From positions 1-64,000 of the forward strand of contig NZ_JASCXX010000020.1 in assembly GCF_030012215.1 (NCBI RefSeq): a DNA stretch of 64,000 bases, written 5' to 3'. The translations under genes were made by a program, and so were the position numbers. This document shows positions 50,863-58,020 of the stretch, piece by piece. A model generated the notes under the pieces. The model made no database searches, was not told the DNA's origin, and saw nothing but the letters and a program-made list of their open reading frames with translations. Source of the stretch: Anaerobaca lacustris (GTDB lineage: Bacteria; Planctomycetota; Phycisphaerae; Sedimentisphaerales; Anaerobacaceae). Position 1 is the stretch's first letter. Every line of letters starts with the position of its first letter.

Positions 50863-50901
50863 GGGCGGTTAGCTCAGTCGGCTAGAGCACCTGCTTTACA
50901 C
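50863..50901 (+). pseudogene. 5' half of tRNA-Val(UAC), cut in the anticodon loop; likely attachment site
   Basis: GGGCGGTTAGCTCAGTCGGC and TAGAGCACCTGCTTTACAC give the acceptor 5' strand, a perfect D arm and the 5' half of the anticodon arm with anticodon TAC. After TTTACAC the expected GCAGG never appears; the sequence turns AT-richer (AATTCCGGAG...). No T arm or 3' acceptor strand is found downstream within the window. Anticodon loops of tRNA genes are standard integration sites, so 50895-50901 is the probable crossover. Confidence 0.7.
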
Positions 50902-51045
50902 AATTCCGGAGAATTGAGGCTATTTCGCAACTTCTTTTGATTTCAGCATTTACAGACTATCGGATATCGCAAGAATCGCCACTTTAGCACCTTTTGGTTG
51001 TAGTTTGGTTGTAGTTTTTTCGCGACAACCGGGAGTCAAAAAGGC

Positions 51046-51450
51046 TCATAATCCAAGGTGATTTTTGACCTTGGGAAACCGCCGGGGAGGGAGGGAGCGA
51101 GCAGGCGGCTTAAGTAGAGGTCTGACTTTCTTGGCTTCGAGATACTGGTTGAGGGCCGAGCGCCTGATCCGGTAGTGGCCTTTCTTTGCTGTGTCTCCGT
51201 CTTCACCGACAACAAGATCGACGGCTTCGAGTTCACCGTTGCGGATGAGCCGGTAGATGATACTCTTCGACAGCTTGAGTTCCTGAGAGATTTCATCGAC
51301 CGTCAGCCAATCTGACCGCTGTGGGGGTGACGCTGCTTGGATCATATCAAAGAAGCGGCCCAGGCTGTTCAGAAGATCTCTGCACACCGAGCAGCCGCCG
51401 GTATCTGCCGGGTAGTGTTCGTTCTTGTTGTCAAGGGATTGCGGTTTCAT
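51046..51450 (-). CDS. Small HTH (excisionase-like) protein
   Basis: The start at 51450 (ATG) is preferred over a GTG at 51480; neither has a strong ribosome site. The product of about 134 residues has an N-terminal part with CSVCRDLLNSLGRFFDMI. A helix-turn-helix of the excisionase/MerR-like type follows: WLTVDEISQELKLSKSIIYR, LIRNGELEAVDL, then GHYRIRRSALNQYLEAKK. Such proteins direct excision or repress element genes. Its 3' end contains a CCAAGGT/ACCTTGG hairpin (51055-51076). Confidence 0.8.
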   Translation of the reverse strand: MKPQSLDNKNEHYPADTGGCSVCRDLLNSLGRFFDMIQAASPPQRSDWLTVDEISQELKLSKSIIYRLIRNGELEAVDLVVGEDGDTAKKGHYRIRRSALNQYLEAKKVRPLLKPPARSLPPRRFPKVKNHLGL

Positions 51451-51554
51451 TGTTGTTGGTTGTCGTCTGGCGGCACCCACACATCAAAATCGCACTGTAC
51501 ACGCTGCTGCATGATTGAGTTGTTTCAACATCGTTCATCCGCCTGGCGAAGCCC

Positions 51555-52613
51555 TCATCCTGTCGGGCGTTGCTGGGATTCAAGCAATGTGCAGCCACCG
51601 TCCGGACAATACTGCTGCAACGCCGTACCGCAGGGTGGATAAGAAGGGTGCTGGCAGCCGTATCCGGCAGCCTTCTCGATGTCGTTGGGATCAAGTACCA
51701 GGTTGGGATCGTCGATCGCCCTAAGCCGGGCGATTATCTCCAGATAGTGCATATTCAGACCGGCGTAAGCACTGGCGAGACTGTAATACGTCGCATACCT
51801 GGTCCCATCGACAAGCACAGCGGATTCAATGGCTTGAACGCACGGCAGCATCGCCCGATGGTGCGTATGCTCTGCCGAGCCCTCGCTGCACTTTGGACAT
51901 CTGGTACGCTCTTGCTCAATGCGTTTGAGTTCGGCCGTGAACCACCAGGGCGCGTATTTGCCGATGCATGCCTCAAGATAGGAGTCCTCTGGGCGAGGCG
52001 ATGCCGCCATCGCCAGGATCTCATCGACCGGAAGCTCAGCGATGTCGGCTTCGGTCAGGGGGATCTTATACAATCCGCCTGGGCGACGAGAATTCGGAAA
52101 CGTCCATGCGTAGTCTGGTGAGTAGATGCTCAGATCGAGGCAACCAGGTTGAAAGTGGTCCCAGTGGGTGGCGATGTCGGCATAAAGGTCAAAGATCCAC
52201 GGCGAGTAAAAGGCGTCGAAGGTCTGCCAGGGTATGAGCAGTTCGAAGCCGTTTCGGCCATCGAAATACCAATGGCCACAGTCTTCTGGGGCCTGCATCG
52301 CAATAAGGATCTGTTCGTTTGCCTTGAGGAGGCAGCGTTTTGGCTCCTCCAGGTTGTCTTTTGAACGGGCGTGCAGATAAAAGGGGGCCACATACCTCGC
52401 TTGACGATTCGGTTCAGCATAGACACAGATGGAGTGCGACACTGCCGCGTTGTTGAACCGTTTCGGCCATGCCTCCATCGCTTCGTGATCATCGCTTCGG
52501 ATGAAGGCCCGTGCGACAATGGCGCCGCTGGGAGATTGTGCGATCAACTCAATCCAATCGAACTTGTCGTTGTGTCCGGTCAGTTCGTAACCGGTCGCTC
52601 GTTCACAGTCCAT
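51555..52613 (-). CDS. Catalytically degenerate PriS-PriL primase paralogue
   Basis: GGAGGA lies upstream of the ATG at 52613. The 352-residue protein aligns along its whole length with the primase encoded upstream. The catalytic DxD is replaced by His81-Ala-Arg83 (APFYLHARSKDNLEE), and the SGHKGFH motif by DGRNGFE (118-124), so both metal ligands and the nucleotide-binding His are gone. Asp160, LYKIPL and NPRPED-like blocks remain. The C-terminal PriL-type domain keeps its four Cys: Cys258 (MLPCVQAIES), Cys328, Cys336 (QQYC) and Cys341. An extra CPKC (239-242) near His residues may bind zinc. It probably serves as a structural or RNA/DNA-positioning partner. It follows the primase gene by 46 bases. 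Confidence 0.8.
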   Translation of the reverse strand: MDCERATGYELTGHNDKFDWIELIAQSPSGAIVARAFIRSDDHEAMEAWPKRFNNAAVSHSICVYAEPNRQARYVAPFYLHARSKDNLEEPKRCLLKANEQILIAMQAPEDCGHWYFDGRNGFELLIPWQTFDAFYSPWIFDLYADIATHWDHFQPGCLDLSIYSPDYAWTFPNSRRPGGLYKIPLTEADIAELPVDEILAMAASPRPEDSYLEACIGKYAPWWFTAELKRIEQERTRCPKCSEGSAEHTHHRAMLPCVQAIESAVLVDGTRYATYYSLASAYAGLNMHYLEIIARLRAIDDPNLVLDPNDIEKAAGYGCQHPSYPPCGTALQQYCPDGGCTLLESQQRPTG

Positions 52614-52659
52614 TGTGTGTTCCTCCTGGTTGTGTAGTGCACTTGCATGCTCGTGAAGA

Positions 52660-53724
52660 TCACTCCCCCGAAGCTTTGGCACTGTGCTTTCTGTTGTTCT
52701 TCAGCTTGGCATAGAAGCATTTCTCGGGCCGACAGTACTGGCGCAGTGATTCATCATCGCATCCCGGGAACCCGGAATGGTCGCTGGCCCATGCCACGGT
52801 TCGCTCAATATAGTCGGGATCCCGGATAGGATGCCGGCCATCAAGAGCTTCGATTTGTTCGTGGATCTCGTCCGGATGCATGCCAATGTACCGGTAGAAG
52901 CGGGCGAGGGATAAGTACGTCTGATGCCGTATCCCATCAGGAAGAGTAACCTCCTGGATAGCCTTGATGCACGGAGGCATGCGCCAACCGTCACGGAATG
53001 GTTTTGTGGTGCTCACCTGTCCTCTGGAGCCTCCATCCAGCTTTGCAGAAACAGCCAGCGCCCGCCTGTACCATTCAACGGCTTCCTCACACACTTGATG
53101 TCGGGCGAGCGAATCTTCAGGTCGTGGGTTCGCGGCCAGTTTCTTAATGCCATCAATGCTGATGTCCCGCAACTCTTCGTAGGACAGGGGGATCTTGAAC
53201 AGGCCACTCTTACTGTGCCTGGAAAGCAAAATTCTCCAGATTCGTTTACGGGTATATATGCTCTCATCGATGTGACACACACCGGCATCGCGAGCTCGGC
53301 GGGCCATTCTCCTATAGAGGCCCAGCGTGTAGGGCGAATGGAAGGCTCGAAATATCTCGGGGGCAACACTGATATGGAATCCTTTATGGCCGGAGAATGC
53401 GATATCCAGATTGTCTTGCGATAGCCGGATTCTATCCATAAGCATTTCGCACAAAGTGAGCGCGCTTCTCCGCGCCGCCTCGAGATCATCAGGGCAATCG
53501 ATGTCGAAGTGCATGGGAAGAATAAAAGGTGAGTTGTTATTCGGTTCCATATAGATGCCGACTGAACCGAACACGTTCGTGTTGAGGAAACGCCTTCTCC
53601 ATCCCGAAATACCAGTGTAATCGCCTTTGCGGACATAATGGCCCCGCACCATCTTGCCGTTGGGCAGGAGGGCGGCCAGCTCGATGTAGCCATAGGACAT
53701 GCTGTTCGCAAAGATATTTGTCAT
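52660..53724 (-). CDS. Fused PriS-PriL archaeo-eukaryotic primase
   Basis: The 354-residue protein has the AEP catalytic core: PMHFDIDCPDD with Asp74/Asp76, FSGHKGFHISV (111-120) with the nucleotide-binding His, and HIDESIYTRKRIWRI with Asp153. This continues as LLSRHSKSGLFKIPLSYEEL, matching the PriS consensus of Ser-Leu-His-x-Lys-Thr-Gly-Leu. From residue 248 the chain matches the PriL iron-sulfur domain: MPPCIKAIQEV (Cys252), GIRHQTYLSLARFYRYIGMH, PDEIHEQIEAL, then Cys322, Cys331 and Cys336 (QYCRPEKC). Both subunits of a eukaryal-type primase thus lie in one short chain, as in some plasmid primases. It should make primers for element replication. No helicase domain is fused. Confidence 0.85.
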   Translation of the reverse strand: MTNIFANSMSYGYIELAALLPNGKMVRGHYVRKGDYTGISGWRRRFLNTNVFGSVGIYMEPNNNSPFILPMHFDIDCPDDLEAARRSALTLCEMLMDRIRLSQDNLDIAFSGHKGFHISVAPEIFRAFHSPYTLGLYRRMARRARDAGVCHIDESIYTRKRIWRILLSRHSKSGLFKIPLSYEELRDISIDGIKKLAANPRPEDSLARHQVCEEAVEWYRRALAVSAKLDGGSRGQVSTTKPFRDGWRMPPCIKAIQEVTLPDGIRHQTYLSLARFYRYIGMHPDEIHEQIEALDGRHPIRDPDYIERTVAWASDHSGFPGCDDESLRQYCRPEKCFYAKLKNNRKHSAKASGE

Positions 53725-53791
53725 TGTCTTGCCTGGCGCTTTCCAAGCCTCAACCGAGGTCTTCTACCAGCGTCAATTGTCTCTTATCCGA

Positions 53792-54013
53792 GGCATGTCA
53801 CGTTGGACATGCCACTGCCATACGACTGATTTTCACATGACCGGGGCCAATGACCCCGGTGTCAGCGCTGACTGGCAAAGGTGATCTGTTTCGTTCACCG
53901 GCGGACACATCATTTTCGGCGCAGCATTCCTCTTTTTTCAGTGGACCAGCGCCACGCCGGCGGGTCGCTGCAATTCGACATGAAGTTCACACAAACGGGA
54001 CATCATTCGGACA
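53792..54013. other. Palindrome and repeat cluster, candidate replication origin
   Basis: The gap upstream of the primase gene carries three dyads. GGCATGTC/GACATGCC spans 53792-53813 with a 6-base loop, ACCGGGG/CCCCGGT spans 53840-53860, and the perfect palindrome GTCAGCGCTGAC spans 53861-53872. Two iteron-like copies follow: GTTCACCGGCGGACACATCA at 53893 and GTTCACACAAACGGGACATC at 53985. A third, GTTTACGCAAATTACACATC, lies at 54673. No coding sequence occupies 53725-54002. The arrangement fits an origin or a primase-gene operator region. Confidence 0.45.
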
Positions 54014-54344
54014 GTACCGATGGAGGAGCCTCGGAGCCATCAGTATCGGTCTGCGATGGGCCAACTCCTCTGTTTCTTTCCTCTATCGTGCTCGCCTGTT
54101 GTGATGCAGGAAGCCCATCGTATTCGTGACTGTGGTGATCTCTACGGACCGGCCCATACACCAGGAACAGCGCACACAAGCTGACGATACAGGCGGTAAT
54201 GATCGATGTTACGCCCATCAGACCAACCACGTCACAGACACGGTACTCACGGCCCATGGATTCCAGCAGGACGGCCAGGAGCACCATCATTATGAGCATC
54301 AGCGTCACAAGGACGACGACGATTGCAGACACGTACTCTTCCAT
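54003..54344 (-). CDS. Small two-TM protein of the element
   Basis: An excellent ribosome site (AAGGAG) sits before the ATG at 54344. The 113-residue product has two hydrophobic helices (VSAIVVVLVTLMLIMMVLLA and GVTSIITACIVSLCALFLVY) and a hydrophilic Ser/Thr/Glu-rich tail. I do not recognise a family. The stop codon at 54003 lies inside an iteron-like repeat copy. Confidence 0.7.
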   Translation of the reverse strand: MEEYVSAIVVVLVTLMLIMMVLLAVLLESMGREYRVCDVVGLMGVTSIITACIVSLCALFLVYGPVRRDHHSHEYDGLPASQQASTIEERNRGVGPSQTDTDGSEAPPSVLSE

Positions 54345-54683
54345 CTCTATCTCCTTCTTTTTGCTTTTCCAAAGTCTGGTTCTGTGGCACAACCCGATCC
54401 CCATGACGCGGGTGCTCTGTGTGCCGATGTGCAAGTTGGCTCGGCCATAGACCCATCATCGCAGATTTCCAACCGACCCAGCCGACACACGGCTGTCGTG
54501 AAACTGACTTCTGTGTGACTGGAAGGGGTGCTGCCGTTATCGGTATTGACAGGGCGGATGTGGTTTGTTTGGGCGGTTGTAGCGCTGAGGCATTTGACCA
54601 CAGAGACGCCGCTTCGCAGAATCTCCCTGTGAGCTGAATCAGCGAGGGAGGGGTGTTGGAATTTGACACGAAGTTTACGCAAA
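54345..54683. other. Non-coding stretch between element genes
   Basis: About 340 bases upstream of the two-TM gene. No frame in either strand shows motifs or a start signal. It ends with the third iteron-like repeat (54673-54700), which overlaps the 3' end of the next gene. A minus-strand promoter for the two-TM gene should lie here but none is convincing. Confidence 0.5.
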
Positions 54684-55133
54684 TTACACATCATTTTGAC
54701 GGTCCTGGTGTAAGTGGCGGAACAGATCCCGCAGGACTTCTCCTGGAGGTTGGCTTTTATTCAATCCGGTTGGGTATAAGTCGCGCATGGCCTGCCCGAC
54801 GGCCTTGGCGTTTACCTTGAGCCCCATGTTTCTGAGAGCCACTACCAGGTCATGATATTCGGCCCGGCGCTCGGTCCGAGCCGGGCGGCGGGTGCGGCGC
54901 TTATTGAACAGCACCGGCCGACCATGGAGACCAATGCCGGTCTTGCGGATGCGGAGGCATTCTTTCTGGAGATCGGACGGGTAGAAGGCCCGGTGCGTGC
55001 CCGAGCGGACTGGCGGCGGGAAGACCCCTTTCTTCACGAGTTGGTAGAGTCGTGCTCGGGAGAAGCCGAGCTTGCGGGCCATTTCTGTTACAGAGCATAT
55101 GGCCACACAGTCGCGATTCGCAGGTGCATCCAT
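54684..55133 (-). CDS. HTH DNA-binding protein of the element
   Basis: GGAG lies 8 bases before the ATG at 55133. The 149-residue protein has an N-terminal helix-turn-helix of the excisionase/AlpA type: CSVTEMARKLGFSRARLYQL, VKKGVFPPPVRSGTHRAFYP. A basic linker (LFNKRRTRRPARTERR) and a C-terminal helical part (LVVALRNMGLKVNAKAVGQA) follow. It probably regulates the element or binds the repeats. It is 13 bases downstream of the RuvB-like gene, so both share a transcript. The same fold occurs at 51046. Confidence 0.82.
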   Translation of the reverse strand: MDAPANRDCVAICSVTEMARKLGFSRARLYQLVKKGVFPPPVRSGTHRAFYPSDLQKECLRIRKTGIGLHGRPVLFNKRRTRRPARTERRAEYHDLVVALRNMGLKVNAKAVGQAMRDLYPTGLNKSQPPGEVLRDLFRHLHQDRQNDV

Positions 55134-55146
55134 GTTGTATACTCCG

Positions 55147-55840
55147 TTATCTGATGAGCCAGGCGGTCGTCTCGATGTGCCCACGGCCCTTGTCCGTAAG
55201 GATTCGTGTGGATGATTTGCCTTTGGTGATGAGATCTTCCCGAATCAGGTAGGGCTCGATGACTCCCTGGACGGTCAACGGCGGAAGCCCGAGTTTGGCG
55301 CTCAGAGTTCCCAGCGGGGCAGGGCCGCCCCGAGCCAGGATGCTGAGATAGCGACGGTCCGTCTCATCCAGTCCGAGTTCGTCAATCTCCATGTGATGGA
55401 AAGCCTCCTGTGCATCCACCAGCGTGATGATATTGCGGTCATGGCTGACGGCGACCTCCCAGCACGTTTGCAGGTTCCGGTGTAGGGCCTGGCGTGGCAT
55501 GGCTTTGGCACGGCGGGCGATCATCTGTAAGACCTCGTCGGACTCGTACTGCCAGCGGAGAGCGACTGCTCGCTGGCGTACAACCTCCACCAGGTCCTCG
55601 ACGGAGTAGTAATCGAATCGACAATGGATTCGCATTCGATCCCTCAACGCCTCCTGGAGCAAGTACTCGTGCGTCGTCGCGAGGATCATTGTGAACGGGG
55701 CGAGGCGCATAGCGTATCGGTGGCCCGAAGCGACAAAGCCCGGCACTCGTACGATCCCTTCGGAAAGGGCCGTCAGGAGCACATACTGGGCCTCTGAGTT
55801 CAAGCCCTGAGCCTCATCGATGAAGATGGTGGTGCCGGGG
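55147..55840 (-). pseudogene. RuvB-like Holliday-junction ATPase, 5'-truncated
   Basis: From about 55833 the minus strand reads TTIFIDEAQGLNSEAQYVLL (Walker B), FTMILATTHEYLLQEALRDR (sensor 1 and arginine finger), IARRAKAMPRQALHRNLQ (sensor 2), IDELGLDETDRRYLSILARG and VIEPYLIREDLITKG, the RuvB C-terminal winged helix. The normal first 100 residues with Walker A (GPPGLGKT) are absent. The in-frame codons upstream are the antisense of a FecR gene and carry no RuvB motif. The gene is therefore cut at the element boundary and should not hydrolyse ATP as it stands. RuvB on a mobile element points to its own recombination or replication needs. Confidence 0.8.
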
Positions 55841-56913
55841 CCAGAGGTTCCGTCTCCGTTCGGGTAGCCAAGGGTTCTTCCGGATTCATCGTCAGGACGC
55901 CGACGGGCACCGTCGTGGACTACGGTACGGAGTTTGGGGTCGTGGTGAACGGGTACGGCGAGACGGAGGCGTTCGTCTATGAAGGGAAGATCGGCCTTCG
56001 CAGTGGCTCGGACCCTGTGCGTTCCCTGGCTTCGCGCATTCTCACCCAGGGGCAAGCCGGAGCCGTGGATGCCTCCGGCAGGATTGTCGATCGGGACTTT
56101 CAGTCACGACAGGTGATTCGAGAAATGCCGGAGACCAGCGGCTTTGGCATTCCCGGCAAACGGTTCGACCTCGCGGATGCACTGGCAGGAGGCAACGGCT
56201 TTGGTACCGCAGATCCGAACCAGAAGGTGGATCTCCGGACGGCAAGTGTTTCCGGGCTCCGGCACAACGACGTCAATCCTCCGATTGTGGGAATCGTCGG
56301 TACGCCGGCCCCTGCCATACCCTTTGTCGACTTCCTGTTCATCGCCGATGGTAGCTCGGGCCCGGTTCCGGTCAGTTCTACAGGCCAGCGGTTCAGGGAA
56401 TGCCCCGACACGGACGGCAATGCGTTCGCCTACATCACCAACGGCAACTTCCCACGCCACATCCCCGGCGAGTTGATGGAGCAGGTTCTTGGTGGCGTCC
56501 GGTACGGCACACGCAGCAAACCGGCGATATCCATTCACGCCAATGCTGGGGTTACGTTTGATTTGCAGGCGATTCGCGCCAGTATGTCCGGCGTCCGCCT
56601 GGCGCAGTTTACGGGTTTATGCGGAATATCAAAGACGGCCGAGGCGACCCTACGGCGCGAAGGAGAACATGCCAGCCGGACCCGGGCCGACTTTTGGGTC
56701 CTGGTGGATGGTCAAGTCCGATTCCGTCGACAGGAAACGGAGGTACTGTCCGGTGTGACACGGGTCAGCGTCGAACTGCAGGATGACCATCGCTTCCTGA
56801 GCCTCATCGTGACGGATGGTGGCAACGGAAATGGCTTTGACTGGGGCATCTTTGCCGAGCCGGCCCTGAAACTGACACTGGATGAACAAGTGACGGATGG
56901 GTTGGGCGTGTAA
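55840..56913 (+). pseudogene. FecR/NPCBM-domain protein, 5'-truncated
   Basis: The frame is open from 55798, but FecR-like sequence begins near 55843 (GSVSVRVAKGSSGFIVRTPT, then VVDYGTEFGVVVNGYGETEA, VYEGKIGLRSG, LTQGQAGAVDASG). The C-terminal third is NPCBM-like (VSVELQDDHRFLSLIVTDGG, NGFDWGIFAEPALKLT). Planctomycete FecR proteins normally start with a cytoplasmic anti-sigma-like part and a membrane helix; both are missing. The GTG at 55915 lies inside the FecR domain and has no ribosome site. The loss coincides with the point where the RuvB-like gene is cut. Downstream host genes follow in the same direction. Confidence 0.78.
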
Positions 56914-56925
56914 CGAGGCAACACT

Positions 56926-57828
56926 ATGGATACGAACGACAGATGGCACGGCAGGGTCGCGAGATGTCGGACGGTCAGGCCATCTCGTAGACGCAGTTTT
57001 GGACTAAGGGCGTCAGGCTTCACTCTCATCGAGTTGTTGGTGGTCATCTCCATTATTGCTCTGCTGATGGGCATCCTGCTGCCCAGCCTGCAGAAGGCGC
57101 GAAAGATGGGACAGGCGGCGGTCTGCCAGGCCCACCTGCGGCAGTGGGGCACAACCTTTCACATGTATGCTTCCGACTACAACAACCGATTGTGGACCGA
57201 GCAGAACGTCTGGCAGACGGGGGAACCGCAGGGCAACTGGATGCTGATGTTGTCTGCCATGTACGGTGACGTCGACAAGGCCCGGCTGTGCCCCTCGGCC
57301 AATAAACTGAACGGGCCGGTCGGGGGTATCGGGACGACGTTCTGCCGGTGGGGACCGGGCCCCATCATGAACAGTCACCAGTTCATCGACGATCCGGATA
57401 AGATCTACGGCAGCTATGGCATCAATCTCTGGATCAACTCGGTCGAGCCTCCCTCGACCGGAGGATGGAGGGGCCAGCCGGATCGACAGTGGAAGACCAC
57501 CGACGTCAAACATCCCGCGAACGTTCCCATGGTGGGTGACTGCACCTGGTTTGGGGCCAATCCCTACAGTTATAAGGATACGTCCTTCAGCGCAAACGCC
57601 GGCAAGCCCGCCCCGACCCGAGAGTGGTGGGAGAGCAAAGATCCAATCGGATTCGGTGATTGGGATTGGGATATGGCCCGGTATACACTCGATCGTCACA
57701 GCCGGGGCATCCATCTCACTTTCATGGATGGTTCAGCGCGAAAGATCGTGCTCACCGATCTGTGGAGCTTGAAATGGCACCGGCAATTCGAACTGCTCTA
57801 CGACATCAAAATCCCCTGGCTCAAGTAG
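56926..57828 (+). CDS. Type II pseudopilin with H-X9-DG motif
   Basis: GAGG precedes the ATG. The 300-residue protein has a long basic leader and the prepilin cleavage site at GFTLIELLVVISIIALLMG, followed by ILLPSLQKARKMGQAAVCQA. The globular part ends with HSRGIHLTFMDG, the His-X9-Asp-Gly signature of the large planctomycete pseudopilin group. KINDLRQWGTTFHMYASDYN-type sequence (HLRQWGTTFHMYASDYNNRL) is also typical. It would be processed by a prepilin peptidase and join a type II secretion-like fibre, probably linked to export of the glycan enzymes nearby. Confidence 0.93.
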   Translation: MDTNDRWHGRVARCRTVRPSRRRSFGLRASGFTLIELLVVISIIALLMGILLPSLQKARKMGQAAVCQAHLRQWGTTFHMYASDYNNRLWTEQNVWQTGEPQGNWMLMLSAMYGDVDKARLCPSANKLNGPVGGIGTTFCRWGPGPIMNSHQFIDDPDKIYGSYGINLWINSVEPPSTGGWRGQPDRQWKTTDVKHPANVPMVGDCTWFGANPYSYKDTSFSANAGKPAPTREWWESKDPIGFGDWDWDMARYTLDRHSRGIHLTFMDGSARKIVLTDLWSLKWHRQFELLYDIKIPWLK

Positions 57829-58020
57829 ATCGCAATGTTCAATCCGGAGGACCACGGCCACTGAAGCCAGATTGATGAGCGGCCATCGCTTGGTTCGCGA
57901 ATGGAAAGGAGATGAGACGAAACAGTGGCATGAATCGTATGGTACCGAGCACGTAGAAATGACAGGGGGGGTTGAAGAATCACAGGGCATAATGGCCCAC
58001 ATTCGAGAAGGAGGATTGAT

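Larger units (their letters stand above)
50902..55840. mobile_element. Putative primase-encoding mobile element or remnant
   Basis: The segment begins at the broken anticodon loop of tRNA-Val and ends where a minus-strand RuvB-like gene and a plus-strand FecR gene are both cut. All recognisable genes inside are on the minus strand: HTH (51046), inactive primase paralogue (51555), primase (52660), two-TM protein (54003), HTH (54684), RuvB-like ATPase (55147). Intergenic gaps are longer and base composition is lower in GC than in the flanks. No integrase, transposase or relaxase gene is visible, and only one tRNA end is present. It is therefore a partial element or the right end of a contig join. 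Confidence 0.6.

Noticed and set aside
50902-51045. Integrase gene next to the tRNA-Val stub
   Set aside because: The 144 bases contain no open frame with tyrosine or serine recombinase motifs; only AT-richer sequence with a repeated TTTGGTTGTAG.
55841-56055. N-terminal 72 residues of the RuvB-like frame
   Set aside because: They are the antisense of the FecR coding sequence and contain no Walker A or other RuvB motif.
55915-56913. FecR protein as a complete gene starting at a GTG
   Set aside because: The GTG lies within the conserved TPTGTVVDYGTEF segment and FecR-like codons continue upstream to about 55843, so the gene is truncated, not complete.
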